From assembly GCF_000455205.1 (NCBI RefSeq), contig NZ_AUWQ01000013.1, positions 1 to 64,000 on the forward strand: a stretch of DNA of 64,000 bases, read 5' to 3'. The DNA comes from Mycobacterium sp. UM_CSW (GTDB taxonomy: Bacteria; Actinomycetota; Actinomycetes; Mycobacteriales; Mycobacteriaceae). This document shows positions 16,669 through 26,322 of the stretch, one piece after another; positions within the stretch are counted from its first letter, which is position 1, and each line of letters begins with the position of its first letter. A program made the translations under genes and the position numbers. The notes beneath the pieces were generated by a model, which was not told the DNA's origin, ran no database searches, and worked only from the letters and a program-made list of their open reading frames with translations.

Positions 16669-19622
16669 CCGATAACTCGAGCGACACGGACGAGATACCC
16701 GTCGCGCAACGTGCCGAAGTCGAGCACAAGCCGCGTCTGGCCCGCGCCATCCGCGTTCTGGCGTTGCCGATCGTAGTGATCTGGCTGTTGATTGCGGTGG
16801 GCGTCAACGTGTTCGTCCCGCAGTTGGAGAAAGTTGCCGAGGACGTCTCGGTGCCGCTCTCGCCATCCGACGCGCCCTCGGTGACCGGGATGAAGCACAT
16901 CGGGGAGAAGTTCAAGGAGTACGACTCCGACAACCTCGTCCTGGTGACCCTCGTCGGTGACCAGCCGCTCGGCCAGGACGCCCACCGCTATTACGACGAT
17001 CTGGTCAAGAAGCTGAAGCAGGACACCAAGCATGTCGAGCATGCGCTCGACTTCTGGGGACAGCGATTCACCGCCTCGGGTGTCGAGAGCTACGACCACA
17101 AGTCCGCCTACGTCCAGGTCAACCTGCGCGGTGACCAGGGCGGCGCTGTCGGCGACAAGTCGGTCGACGCGGTTCGCAAAATCGTCGCGGACTCGACACC
17201 CCCTCCGGGGGTGAAGGCCTACGTCGCGGGTCAGGGGGCCCTGACCGACGACACGATCGTCGTGGGTAACGCGAGCCTGTTCAAGATGACGATCATCACC
17301 GTCATCATCATCGCGATCATGCTGATGTTCGTCTATCGGTCCATCGGCACTGTGCTGCTGACGATGGTGATTCTGTTCGTCGGACTGGCCACCGGCCGAG
17401 GCGTCGTGGCGCTGCTGGGCGACACCGGCATCATGGGGCTTTCGACGTTTGCCGTCAACTTGCTGACGGCACTGGCGATTGCGGCCGGCACCGACTACGC
17501 GATCTTCATGGTGGGCCGTTACCAGGAAGGTCGCGAGCGGGGACTCGATCGCGAAGCCGCCTACTACGACACCTTCGCCGGGGTCACCAAGGTGGTGCTG
17601 GGCTCGGGTTTGACGATCGTCGGCGCGCTGGCCTGTTTGCATTTCACTCGACTGCCCTACTTCAATTCGCTGGCATACCCGTGCGCAATCGGTCTGTTGG
17701 TCGTTGTGGCCGCCGGGGTGACCCTGACGCCGGCGCTGATCGCAGTCGCAAGCGGCTTCGGCCTTTTCGACCCGAAGCGCAAGTTCAACTACACCCGGTG
17801 GCGCCGCCTGGCGACAGCCATCGTGCGGTGGCCGGCGCCCATCCTCGCGACCTCCGTCATCCTGGCGATTGTCGGCGCCATCGGGCTGATGGGCTTCAAC
17901 CCGCGCTACAACGACCTGTACTACCTACCCAAGAGCGCTTCCTCAGTGCAGGCATACGACGCGGCTGATCGTCACTTCACCCAGGCCCGGCTGAATCCGG
18001 ACCTGCTGATGATCGAATCGGACCACGATCTGCGTAACCCCACCGACATGCTGGTCCTGGACAAGATTGCCGGAGCCATCTTCCGAGTGCCCGGCATCGA
18101 ACGGGTGCAGAGCATCACCAGACCGCTGGGGCCGCCGATCCAGGATGGGTCCGTCCCGTTCCAGCTCAGCGTGCAAACCGCGCCGATCCGCAGCAACCTG
18201 AACTACCTCAAAGACCGCGTCGCCGATATCAAGAAGATCACCGGTTTCCTCGACACTCAGATCGCGCTGTTGGAGCGCCAGTACGCGGTGACCCAGAAGC
18301 TCGCGGCCGCCGCGGAGGACAGCTCGAAAACCACGGGGGAGACAGCGGCGATCACGGACGAGATCCGGGACCACATCGCTGATTTCGACGACTTCTGGAG
18401 ACCGATTCGCAGTTACTTCTACTGGGAGAAGCACTGCTACGACATCCCGATCTGCTGGTCGCTGCGATCGCTGTTCGACGCGCTGGACGGATTCGATCAG
18501 CTGGCCGAAAAGTTCCACGCCCTCACCGGCGATCTGTCCGACACCGCAAAGGCCACCCGTGAGCTGCTGGCGATCATTCCCGAGAATATTGCCGTCAGTA
18601 AGGCGATCCGCGACACGACACTGACCATCTACAGCACGTTCGACAACCTGGTCGATCAATTCGATCGGCTGACCGACACGAACGCCGTAATGGGCAAGTC
18701 CTTCAACGACTCTCAGATCGAGAGCCTGTTCTACCTGCCGCCCGAAATCTTCAAGAACCCGGACTTCCAGTTGGGGTTGAGCTTGATGGTGTCGCCGGAC
18801 GGCAAGGCTGCCCGGTTCATCATCACCCACGCCGTGGATCCGGCGACGACGAAGGGAATCGCGTCGGTCGAGCAGGAGCGCCAGGCGGCCAAGGAGGCGA
18901 TCAAACTCACTTCGCTGCAGAACGCCGACATCTACCTCGGCGGTACGGCGGCGACGTTCAACGACATCGCCCACGGCGCCAAGTTCGACCTGATGATCGC
19001 CGGGGTGGCCTCAATTGTGCTCATCTTCATCATCATGGTGATCGTCACCCGTGCGTTGGTCGCTGCAGGCGTCATCGTCGGCACGATCGTGTTGTCGCTG
19101 GGGGCCGCCTTCGGATTCTCGACGCTCATCTGGCAGCACCTCCTTAATTTCGAGTTACACTGGGTGGCAACCGAATTCGCGTTGATCGTGCTCTTGGCGG
19201 TGGGATCGGACTACAACCTGATGCTGGTGTCGCGAATCGAGGAAGAGATCGGAGCGGGTCTGAAAACGGGTCTCATTCGCGGCATGGGTCTCACCGGCCC
19301 GGTGGTGACCGCCGCCGGTCTGGTGTTTGCCGTCACCATGGCCACGATGATCACCAGCGACCTTCGGGCGATCGGCCAGTTCGGCACCACGATCGGGCTC
19401 GGCCTGATGTTCGACACCTTCGTCGTGCGATCGCTCATCACGCCGTCGATCATGACGGTGATGGGACGTTGGTTCTGGTGGCCGAAACGGGTACGCGTCC
19501 GCCCCGCCAGCCAGATGCTGCGGTCCGTCGGGCCGCGCCCGCTGGTTCGCGCGCTGTTGTACCAGCCGCGGCACGCGGAAGTGCAGAGTAGCGACCGGGA
19601 GGGCACGCCGGTTGCAGGTTGA
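16665..19622 (+). CDS. MmpL family RND transporter (MmpL4/5-type)
   Basis: 985 residues. Two MMPL halves, each with a membrane domain and a large periplasmic loop. The proton-relay Asp-Tyr pairs are Asp277-Tyr278 (GTDYAIFMVGRYQE) and Asp849-Tyr850 (GSDYNLMLVSRIEEE). The second periplasmic region is long and helical, with the KHCYDIPICWSLRSLFDALD segment characteristic of the coiled-coil extension in the MmpL4/5 subgroup. Paired with mmpS immediately upstream. Substrate unknown; relatives export siderophores, glycopeptidolipid precursors or drugs. Confidence 0.95.
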   Translation: MTDNSSDTDEIPVAQRAEVEHKPRLARAIRVLALPIVVIWLLIAVGVNVFVPQLEKVAEDVSVPLSPSDAPSVTGMKHIGEKFKEYDSDNLVLVTLVGDQPLGQDAHRYYDDLVKKLKQDTKHVEHALDFWGQRFTASGVESYDHKSAYVQVNLRGDQGGAVGDKSVDAVRKIVADSTPPPGVKAYVAGQGALTDDTIVVGNASLFKMTIITVIIIAIMLMFVYRSIGTVLLTMVILFVGLATGRGVVALLGDTGIMGLSTFAVNLLTALAIAAGTDYAIFMVGRYQEGRERGLDREAAYYDTFAGVTKVVLGSGLTIVGALACLHFTRLPYFNSLAYPCAIGLLVVVAAGVTLTPALIAVASGFGLFDPKRKFNYTRWRRLATAIVRWPAPILATSVILAIVGAIGLMGFNPRYNDLYYLPKSASSVQAYDAADRHFTQARLNPDLLMIESDHDLRNPTDMLVLDKIAGAIFRVPGIERVQSITRPLGPPIQDGSVPFQLSVQTAPIRSNLNYLKDRVADIKKITGFLDTQIALLERQYAVTQKLAAAAEDSSKTTGETAAITDEIRDHIADFDDFWRPIRSYFYWEKHCYDIPICWSLRSLFDALDGFDQLAEKFHALTGDLSDTAKATRELLAIIPENIAVSKAIRDTTLTIYSTFDNLVDQFDRLTDTNAVMGKSFNDSQIESLFYLPPEIFKNPDFQLGLSLMVSPDGKAARFIITHAVDPATTKGIASVEQERQAAKEAIKLTSLQNADIYLGGTAATFNDIAHGAKFDLMIAGVASIVLIFIIMVIVTRALVAAGVIVGTIVLSLGAAFGFSTLIWQHLLNFELHWVATEFALIVLLAVGSDYNLMLVSRIEEEIGAGLKTGLIRGMGLTGPVVTAAGLVFAVTMATMITSDLRAIGQFGTTIGLGLMFDTFVVRSLITPSIMTVMGRWFWWPKRVRVRPASQMLRSVGPRPLVRALLYQPRHAEVQSSDREGTPVAG

Positions 19623-19650
19623 GGCGTCGTTGAGACGCGTCTGTTCAAAG

Positions 19651-19723
<73 letters not shown>

Positions 19724-19869
19724 CGTCTACGGCCGAGACCGCGTAGGCGACAATAACAGGCGTGCTGCCGCCAAGCGAAATCCCGATGTCCCCCCAGGAT
19801 AGCGGTTGAGCGGCGAGGCGGGGGTCCGCCGCCCGGTGGCGTAGGAAAGGTCTTGTTCGCCAAGAACTA

Positions 19870-21108
19870 TCAAAACAGCGTCCCGCAGTAGGGCGCCCGC
19901 TCGGTGCTGAACGCGGCGTCCAGTTCGCGGATGGCACCCGGGCGCAGTTCGGTGAGGCGGTCCGCTCGCGCCAGTTCGGAGGCGCGATGCGCCCCCATGT
20001 AGATGGTCGACAATTCGGCCAGGCCGATTTCGACGTCCGCCGGCCCCTCGTGCGGCGTGCATTTGCCTGCGCCGTCACGGGTCTGCAGCTGGAATCGTCC
20101 GCCGGCGAGGTTGAGCGGGTCTGTGACCTCCAGCACGAGGCCGGTGTCGGCGGAGTACTCGCGTGCGCCAAGCACTTCGGGCACGTCGTTGATCCGCACC
20201 CACAGAAAATCGCTCATCCCCGTAGTTTGGGCGGTGCGCTGGTCGCGCAGTTTGAGCCGAAGCGGATCATCGACCGGCACGTCGATCTCGATGTTGTCGA
20301 ACATCTCCAACACCAACAGCGTCTGCAGCAGCTCGGTGTGAGCTTCGTCCGTGACGGGGCAGAAGTCTTCGACGAGCACGGAGCCGAACGGCGGCCGAAA
20401 GGCATGTTTGCCCGCACCGACGACGCGATATGCCAGGAAGCCGTCCGGGTGAACGGTGAAGTTCAGCGCTGACCCGTTGCCCCGCTGGGTGGGCCTGTCC
20501 TCCAAAAAGTCGGCCCACCATGCGTCGTCGCGCTCAACCGCGCCATTCGTGACCGCGCACCACCGTTCGTAGATTCCGGGCAGTAGTTCCTTCGCCTCGT
20601 CGGCGTTGACCTCGCGCGCCCGGTTGCCGCTTGGTGTGTTACGCAATTTCGCGAAGCGGCGGTCGATGGAGTAGCAGTGGGCGTAGCTCGCCACGCCGGC
20701 GCCAAAACCGTCGTACATCGCGGTCTGAGTGGGAACTCCGCAGACGATCGGGTAACCGCGCTCGAGAAGCTTTCCCAGACCCTGCGCGCTGAGCTGCGCC
20801 CAAATCCCCGTTCCCTGGTGCGTCGACGCGACCGCGATCATGGTCAGCCACGCGGCCCGCAGGCTGCCGCCACCGGGCACGGTGAGCCGGGCGCGATAGA
20901 TGATCGATGTCCCCACCACGGTCGGATGCTCGGGATCCGAGACATCCTCGGCTACCAGGATGTCTTCGAGTTCGACGCGGCGTTTCCATGCTTCCACGGC
21001 GCGCGGGTCCACCGGATCCCCGAAAGTGCGAGCCTGATTCTCATAGACCGCCTGCCAGTCATTTTCGGTCGGATGCCTAATTATGATCGCGTCGTCGGTC
21101 GTGTTCAT
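19870..21108 (-). CDS. Eis-family GNAT N-acetyltransferase
   Basis: 412 residues with Eis architecture: N-terminal GNAT domain (RHPTENDWQAVYENQARTF), a second GNAT-like domain with YERWCAVTNGAVERDD, and a C-terminal sterol-carrier-like domain (LSTIYMGAHRASELARADRL), ending in Phe, the carboxylate Eis uses in catalysis. The Tyr of AMYDGFGAG matches the general-acid Tyr region. The acetyl-CoA loop reads HQGTGIWAQL rather than the usual THRRRG-LL pattern, so it looks like a divergent Eis paralogue. Eis proteins acetylate aminoglycosides or host proteins; the substrate here is unknown. Divergent from the MMPL gene. Confidence 0.82.
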   Translation of the reverse strand: MNTTDDAIIIRHPTENDWQAVYENQARTFGDPVDPRAVEAWKRRVELEDILVAEDVSDPEHPTVVGTSIIYRARLTVPGGGSLRAAWLTMIAVASTHQGTGIWAQLSAQGLGKLLERGYPIVCGVPTQTAMYDGFGAGVASYAHCYSIDRRFAKLRNTPSGNRAREVNADEAKELLPGIYERWCAVTNGAVERDDAWWADFLEDRPTQRGNGSALNFTVHPDGFLAYRVVGAGKHAFRPPFGSVLVEDFCPVTDEAHTELLQTLLVLEMFDNIEIDVPVDDPLRLKLRDQRTAQTTGMSDFLWVRINDVPEVLGAREYSADTGLVLEVTDPLNLAGGRFQLQTRDGAGKCTPHEGPADVEIGLAELSTIYMGAHRASELARADRLTELRPGAIRELDAAFSTERAPYCGTLF

Positions 21109-21282
21109 CGGTGGTCCAATCCGCTTCTAGCCCAGCCGAATCGGCGCTCCGGACGCCGAATCCTTATACCGGGGGCCCGCTCTCGTTCGATACCCGGGTG
21201 TCGGACCGTCAAACGTCAATTGACGCGAGCAACCCACCGCGGGGTGGGTCGGACGGCCCTGGTCTGGGTATAGCCATACCCC
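21109..21282. promoter_or_regulatory. Divergent Eis-family/MMPL control region with three dyads
   Basis: 174 bp holding CGTCAATTGACG (21214-21225, a perfect palindrome), ACCCACC-GCGG-GGTGGGT (21232-21249) and GGGTAT-AGCC-ATACCC (21266-21281), the last ending one base before the MMPL start codon. The MMPL start lacks a Shine-Dalgarno site, suggesting a leaderless message. TATAAG on the minus strand (21168-21163) is a possible -10 for the Eis-family gene. No regulator gene is adjacent. Confidence 0.6.
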
Positions 21283-23643
21283 ATGCTGCAAGGAATCACG
21301 CGGCTCGCCATTGCCGCGCCGCGTCGCATCATCGCGGCTACCCTCTTGATCCTGATAGGCGCCGCCATCTTCGGAATACCGGTGGTCGACCGCCTGTCGG
21401 GCGGCGGCTTCCAGGACCCGACGTCGGAATCCGCGCGGGCGACCGCCCTGCTCAGGGACCGATTCAACCAAACCGATCAGCAGATGCTGATCGCCGTGAC
21501 CGACCCCGCCGGCGCCCAAAGCGGCCCGGCGCGCCAGGTCGCCACCGACATCGTCGACCATCTGGAACGGTCGCCGTGGGTGCTGAATGTGTCCTCGGCA
21601 TGGACGTCGCCGCCGCAGGTCGCTACCCAGCTGGTCAGCAAGGACCGGTCGTCCGGCCTGATCGTGGCCGGGCTGAAAGGCGGCGAGAACGACGCGCAGG
21701 ATTACGCCAGCATCCTCGCCCGCGAGCTGGTGCACGACCGCGACGGCGTCACCGTGCGCGCCGGCGGCATGGCGGTGGCGTATGCCCAGATCAATGACCA
21801 AAACGCGCGCGACCTGCTGTTGATGGAGTCCATTGCGATCCCGCTGAGCTTCGCGGTGCTGGTCTGGGTGCTGGGCGGGGTGGTGGCCGCAGCGCTGCCG
21901 ATCGGCGTGGGCGGGCTGGTCATCGTCTGCACGATGTCGGTGTTACGGCTGATCAGCTTCGCGACCGACGTATCGACGTACGCCCTGGACCTGAGCATCG
22001 CGATGGGTCTTGCCCTGGCGATCGACTACAACCTGCTGATCATCAGCCGCTACCGCGAGGAGTTGGCACGCTCCGGCGAACGGGATCGAGCGCTGTTTCG
22101 GACGATGGCCACCGCCGGCCGCACCGTGCTGTTCTCGGCCACCACCGTCGGGTTGTCGATGGCCGTGATGGCGCTGTTCCCGATGTACTTCTTGAAATCG
22201 TCCGCCTACACCATCGTGGCCACCGCCGTGATCGTGGCGATCGCCACCGTGGTGGTGACGCCGGCGGCGATCGCGCTGCTGGGTCCCCGGCTGGACGCGC
22301 TCGACGTCCGTCGGTGGTTCGCGCGCCGGGTGCCGCCGCGGTCGAAGTCGTGGCGCGACCATGCCCACAAGCCGGTCTATTCGCTGTTCTGGTACCGGTC
22401 GACCAAGTTCGTGCTGCGCCACGCCCTGCCGGTCGGCCTGGCCGTCGTCGCGCTGCTGCTGTTGCTGGGCGCCCCATTCCTGGGGGTGAAGTGGGGCTTC
22501 CCGGACGAGCGCGTGCTGCCCCGCTCGGCGTCGGCGCGCCAGGTGGCCGACATGCTCGACAACGATTTCGGCAACGGATTAGGAACCTCGATATCCGTCG
22601 TCCTCCCCGATGCCCGCGGGGTGACAACCGCCGACCTAGAGCGTTACGCCGCCGCGCTGTCGCGCGTACCCGACGTGTCCGCCGTCACGGCGCCCACCGG
22701 GATGTTCGTGGCCGGATCCCTGGCCGGGCCGCCCGCCGCGGCCACCGGCATGGCCAACGGCAGCGCGTTCCTCACCGTGGCCACCACCGCGCCGCTGTAT
22801 TCGCAAGCGTCGAACACCCAGCTCGACCGGTTGCACGCGGTCAGCGGGCCGGGCGGGCGGTCGGTGGAGATGACCGGGCTGGCGCAGATCAACCGCGACA
22901 GCGTCGACGCGATCACCCTGCGGCTGCCGGCAGTGCTGGCGCTCATCGCCGTCATCACGTTCATGCTGCTGTTCCTGCTAACCGGCAGCGCCGTGCTACC
23001 GCTGCAGGCGCTCGTGTGCAATGTGTTGTCGTTGACGGCGGCGTTCGGCGCGATGGTATGGATCTTCCAGAACGGGCACCTCGGCGCATTCGGGACCACA
23101 CCGAACGGGACGTTGAACGCCAACATCCCAGTGTTGTTGTTCTGCATCGCATTTGGGCTCGCCATGGACTACGAGGTGTTCCTGGTCTCGCGGATCCACG
23201 AGTACTGGCTGGCCTCTCCCGTCGCCCGCGAGGAGCGACCGAATCCCGCTGAGGCGCATGCGGTCACGGACGAAAGCACGGCGCTGGGCCTGGCCGGCAT
23301 CGGCCGGGTCGTCACCACCGCCGCGCTGGTGATGTCGATCTCATTCGCCGCGCTGATCCCCGCGCACGTCTCGTTCATGCGAATGCTCGGTGTCGGCCTG
23401 ACGCTTGCCGTGCTGGCCGATGCCACCCTGGTGCGGATGGTCCTGGTACCCGCGTTCATCCACCTGCTCGGCCGGTGGACGTGGTGGGCGCCCCGGCCGT
23501 TGGTTCGGCTGCGCGAACGGTTGGCGACGGGGGAGGCCGACGCCGCCAAGGTTGGCCGGCGCCGTTGGGCTGACGACGCCCACGCGCCGCGGCAGCCCCG
23601 GATCAGGAGGTGGCCCACGCGGGCGGTGACAGAGCGTGGTTAG
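21283..23643 (+). CDS. MMPL/RND superfamily lipid transporter
   Basis: 786 residues with two MMPL repeats and about 11-12 transmembrane helices. Proton-relay pairs are Asp248-Tyr249 (LAIDYNLLIISRYREE) and Asp629-Tyr630 (AMDYEVFLVSRIHEYW). Periplasmic loops are short compared with the MmpL4/5 class, so this resembles the MmpL3/MmpL13-like or YdfJ-like branch. No mmpS partner adjoins it. Its end overlaps the next gene by 8 bp, implying joint expression with a DMT permease. Substrate unknown. Confidence 0.9.
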   Translation: MLQGITRLAIAAPRRIIAATLLILIGAAIFGIPVVDRLSGGGFQDPTSESARATALLRDRFNQTDQQMLIAVTDPAGAQSGPARQVATDIVDHLERSPWVLNVSSAWTSPPQVATQLVSKDRSSGLIVAGLKGGENDAQDYASILARELVHDRDGVTVRAGGMAVAYAQINDQNARDLLLMESIAIPLSFAVLVWVLGGVVAAALPIGVGGLVIVCTMSVLRLISFATDVSTYALDLSIAMGLALAIDYNLLIISRYREELARSGERDRALFRTMATAGRTVLFSATTVGLSMAVMALFPMYFLKSSAYTIVATAVIVAIATVVVTPAAIALLGPRLDALDVRRWFARRVPPRSKSWRDHAHKPVYSLFWYRSTKFVLRHALPVGLAVVALLLLLGAPFLGVKWGFPDERVLPRSASARQVADMLDNDFGNGLGTSISVVLPDARGVTTADLERYAAALSRVPDVSAVTAPTGMFVAGSLAGPPAAATGMANGSAFLTVATTAPLYSQASNTQLDRLHAVSGPGGRSVEMTGLAQINRDSVDAITLRLPAVLALIAVITFMLLFLLTGSAVLPLQALVCNVLSLTAAFGAMVWIFQNGHLGAFGTTPNGTLNANIPVLLFCIAFGLAMDYEVFLVSRIHEYWLASPVAREERPNPAEAHAVTDESTALGLAGIGRVVTTAALVMSISFAALIPAHVSFMRMLGVGLTLAVLADATLVRMVLVPAFIHLLGRWTWWAPRPLVRLRERLATGEADAAKVGRRRWADDAHAPRQPRIRRWPTRAVTERG

Positions 23644-24529
23644 CGCCGCCGTCCTGGCGTTGAGCTCCGCGTTTTGCATCGCCATCGGCGACGTGCTGCA
23701 GCAACGGGCGGCGCACTGCATCGATGACAGGTCGATCGGCCACATCGCATTGCTCGCCACCCTGCTGCGCAACCGGCGGTGGTGGTGGGGCGCGCTGTTC
23801 CTCATCGCGAGCATCGCGTTGCAGGCGGCAGCCCTGGGCAAGGGGTCGGTGCTGCTGGTGCAGGCGCTGCTCATGCTTTCGCTGCTGTTTGCGCTGCCCA
23901 TCAACGCGCGCGCGTGGCATCGCAGGGTGACCGGCGGCGAGTGGATCTGGGGTGGCTTGCTGACCGCCGCGGTGGTCGTGGTCGTGGTGGTCGGCAACCC
24001 AGGAGCCGGTCGCTCGAGTGCCCCGCTGGGAACCTGGCTGGCGGTGGGTGTCGTGCTTGCGCCGCTGCTGGTGGCGTGCGTCGTGGCTGGCCGGATTCGG
24101 GGTGGTGCCATGGCCGCCGCGCTGTTCGCGTTCGTGTCGGGGTCGCTGTGGGGTGTTTTCGGGGTGCTCACCAAGGAGGTCGTCGCCCGGCTCGGCGATG
24201 GCGGGTGGGCGGTGGCCCGAACCCCAGAGCTGTACGCCTGCGTGCTGGCCGCGGCGGGGGGCGTGGTCTGGAGTCAGGCGGCGTTCCGGGCCGGGCCCCT
24301 GACCGCTTCGATGCCCACGCTGCAGATGTCGCAGCCGGTGGTGGCGGCGGTGCTGGGCGTCGTCGTCCTCGGCGAGACGCTGAACGCGGGCCGCGCCGGC
24401 ATAGCCGCCCTGGTGGTCGCGGCGCTGGTCATGACGGCAGCGATTTTCAAGCTCGCCCGTGTCGAGGCCGTCGTGACCCGCGATGGCGTCGAGGCCGGCC
24501 ACCGGCGCCAGGTCAGCCAACCGGCCTAA
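23636..24529 (+). CDS. DMT/EamA-like permease
   Basis: 297 residues with about ten hydrophobic helices and two EamA-like halves (GDVLQQRAAHCIDD in helix 1; QPVVAAVLGVVVLGETLNAG near the end, the usual late signature). The GTG start lies inside the last codons of the MMPL gene (8-bp overlap), indicating translational coupling. DMT permeases move small metabolites or flip lipids. A shared pathway with the MMPL exporter is inference. Confidence 0.85.
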   Translation: MVSAAVLALSSAFCIAIGDVLQQRAAHCIDDRSIGHIALLATLLRNRRWWWGALFLIASIALQAAALGKGSVLLVQALLMLSLLFALPINARAWHRRVTGGEWIWGGLLTAAVVVVVVVGNPGAGRSSAPLGTWLAVGVVLAPLLVACVVAGRIRGGAMAAALFAFVSGSLWGVFGVLTKEVVARLGDGGWAVARTPELYACVLAAAGGVVWSQAAFRAGPLTASMPTLQMSQPVVAAVLGVVVLGETLNAGRAGIAALVVAALVMTAAIFKLARVEAVVTRDGVEAGHRRQVSQPA

Positions 24530-24590
24530 TCGCATGCCCGGCGGTCCGCGGGTTTCCCAGGCGGAGTGCGCAATCCGTTCGCATGGCGCA

Positions 24591-24618
24591 TTGTGAGCGG
24601 CCAAAAACCCATTACAAT
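24591..24618 (+). promoter_or_regulatory. Probable ldtB promoter
   Basis: TTGTGA (24591-24596), a 16-base spacer and TACAAT (24613-24618) form a good housekeeping-type promoter. Transcription would start near 24625, giving a leader of about 50 bases with GGAAGG (24661-24666 region) before the ATG at 24675. Confidence 0.6.
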
Positions 24619-24674
24619 GCTTCCACTCTGGTCAGCGGTGACCGAATATGCCGATCGAATTGGAAGGTCGCTCG

Positions 24675-25871
24675 ATGACGCCTTTGCGCAGACGTCGATC
24701 ATGGGTGGCTGTCGCCATGGTCGTGTTTGCTGTCGTCGCCGTTGCCTGCAGCAGCAGTCACACCGCGGCGCCGGCGAAGGTCATCTTCGACAAGGGCACC
24801 CCGTTCGCCGACCTGCTGGTCCCCAAGCTCACCACCTCGGTGACGGACGGCGCCGTCGGCGTCACGGTGGACGCGCCGGTGACGGTCAGCGTTGCCGACG
24901 GTGTCATCGGGTCGGTCACGATGGTCAACGAGAACGGCAAGACGGTCAATGGGCAGCTGAGCCCCGACGGGCTGCGCTGGTCGACGACCGACCAACTGGG
25001 CTACAACCGGCGCTACACGCTGAACGTGAAGGCGCTGGGCCTCGGTGGGGCCGCGACCCGGCAGATGACCTTCCAGACGAGTTCACCGGCCCACCTGACG
25101 ATGCCCTACGTGGCGCCGGGCGACGGTGAGGTGGTCGGCATCGGTGAGCCGGTGGCGATCCGCTTCGACGAGAACATCACCAACCGAGCCGCGGCGCAGA
25201 AGGCGATCGTCATCACCACCAACCCGCCTGTCGAGGGAGCGTTCTACTGGCTGAACAACCGCGAGGTGCGTTGGCGCCCAGAGCATTTCTGGAAGTCGGG
25301 CACCGCCATCGACGTGGCGGTCAACACGTACGGCGTCGATCTGGGCGACGGGATGTTCGGCGAGGACAACGTCAAGACGCACTTCACCATCGGCGACGAG
25401 GTGATCTCGACGGCCGACGACAACACCAAGATGGTGACCGTGCGCGTCAACGGCGAAGTCGTCAAGACGATGCCGACCTCGATGGGCAAGGACAGCACGC
25501 CCACGGCAAACGGCTTTTACATCGTCGGCGGCCGGTACAAGCACATCATCATGGACTCCTCGACCTACGGCGTGCCGGTCAACTCGCCCAACGGGTATCG
25601 CACCGATGTCGAGTGGGCCACGCAGATTTCGTATAGCGGCGTCTTCGTGCATTCCGCCCCCTGGTCGGTCGGCGCCCAGGGCCACACGAACACGAGCCAC
25701 GGCTGTCTGAACGTGAGCCCGAGCAACGCCGAGTGGTTTTACGACCACAGCAAGAGCGGCGACATCGTCGAGGTGGTCCACACCGTGGGATCGACGCTGC
25801 CGGGCACCGAGGGACTGGGCGACTGGAACGTCCCGTGGCCGGTGTGGCAGGCCGGTAACGCCAATACCTAA
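24675..25871 (+). CDS. ldtB: L,D-transpeptidase lipoprotein (LdtMt2 type)
   Basis: 398 residues from ATG 24675, preferred over 24648 because GGAAGG lies nine bases upstream. Lipoprotein signal with lipobox AVAC. Two bacterial Ig-like domains (about residues 45-235) precede the YkuD catalytic domain, where Cys344 lies in the motif SHGCLNVS with His342; [12 protein letters not shown] and GVFVHSAPW line the active site. It makes 3-3 peptidoglycan cross-links outside the membrane and is the carbapenem target in M. tuberculosis. Orthologue of Rv2518c by sequence type and position. Confidence 0.96.
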   Translation: MTPLRRRRSWVAVAMVVFAVVAVACSSSHTAAPAKVIFDKGTPFADLLVPKLTTSVTDGAVGVTVDAPVTVSVADGVIGSVTMVNENGKTVNGQLSPDGLRWSTTDQLGYNRRYTLNVKALGLGGAATRQMTFQTSSPAHLTMPYVAPGDGEVVGIGEPVAIRFDENITNRAAAQKAIVITTNPPVEGAFYWLNNREVRWRPEHFWKSGTAIDVAVNTYGVDLGDGMFGEDNVKTHFTIGDEVISTADDNTKMVTVRVNGEVVKTMPTSMGKDSTPTANGFYIVGGRYKHIIMDSSTYGVPVNSPNGYRTDVEWATQISYSGVFVHSAPWSVGAQGHTNTSHGCLNVSPSNAEWFYDHSKSGDIVEVVHTVGSTLPGTEGLGDWNVPWPVWQAGNANT

Positions 25872-25958
25872 CCTGGCGACCCGTTCCGGCGGCTCGGCAA
25901 TGCGTCTTTCACGTTTCATTCATTCGTCCGCGACCTGAACGTTGTAGGGTGCCGGGCC

Positions 25959-26249
25959 ATGAGCACCCCTTCTCCCGGGCCCGGTTGGTGGCTGGCGTCG
26001 GACGGCAATTGGTACCCGCAGCGTTGGGAGACCACCTTCGTCCATTACACGAACGAGTCTTTGGACGCCGTGATCGAAGAGGCGGCCCGCCAGTCCAAGG
26101 TCTACGGAGAACAGGGCTGGGAGATCGTCGGCTCCTCGGTGCAACGGGTCCAGGTCGCCCGCCACTTCAGCGACTACGACAAGGGCGGCGACCACTATTT
26201 CGAGTGGAGCATCGTCTGCACGCTGAAACGGCCGCTGGCGCCGGGATAA
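25959..26249 (+). CDS. Small Trp-rich protein with PGWW..DG.WYP motif
   Basis: 96 residues. The N-terminus PGPGWWLASDGNWYP resembles the DUF2510-like short motif found at the start of many actinobacterial membrane or secreted proteins. The rest is a compact alpha/beta sequence (ESLDAVIEEAARQSKVYGEQ, then WEIVGSSVQ and HYFEWSIVCTLKRP). No signal peptide or membrane helix. Function unknown. It converges on the orphaned tRNA-His terminator. Confidence 0.7.
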   Translation: MSTPSPGPGWWLASDGNWYPQRWETTFVHYTNESLDAVIEEAARQSKVYGEQGWEIVGSSVQRVQVARHFSDYDKGGDHYFEWSIVCTLKRPLAPG

Positions 26250-26262
26250 CCGCACCCTTGCC

Positions 26263-26296
26263 AAAAAAGGCCGGAGGACGAGACGCCCTCCGGCCT
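26263..26296 (-). terminator. Intrinsic terminator, originally of tRNA-His
   Basis: On the minus strand a perfect 10-bp stem (AGGCCGGAGG/CCTCCGGCCT) with a 9-base loop is followed by a run of six T. It lies directly downstream of the tRNA 3'-end copy at 26299-26322, where the tRNA-His transcript would have ended before the element inserted. It now stands about 3.9 kb from the intact tRNA. Confidence 0.8.
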
Positions 26297-26298
26297 GT

Positions 26299-26322
26299 TG
26301 GGGTGGCTGACGGGACTCGAAC
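26299..26322. repeat. Left attachment-site copy (3' end of tRNA-His)
   Basis: These 24 bases are identical to 30167-30190, which encode the CCA end, acceptor strand and part of the T arm of tRNA-His. Identity stops sharply at 26323. This is the typical signature of site-specific integration into a tRNA gene, where the displaced 3' end marks the far junction. Confidence 0.9.

Noticed and set aside
16611-17642. 343-residue minus-strand frame opposite mmpS/mmpL
   Set aside because: A codon-bias shadow of the mmpL gene with no motif or start signal.
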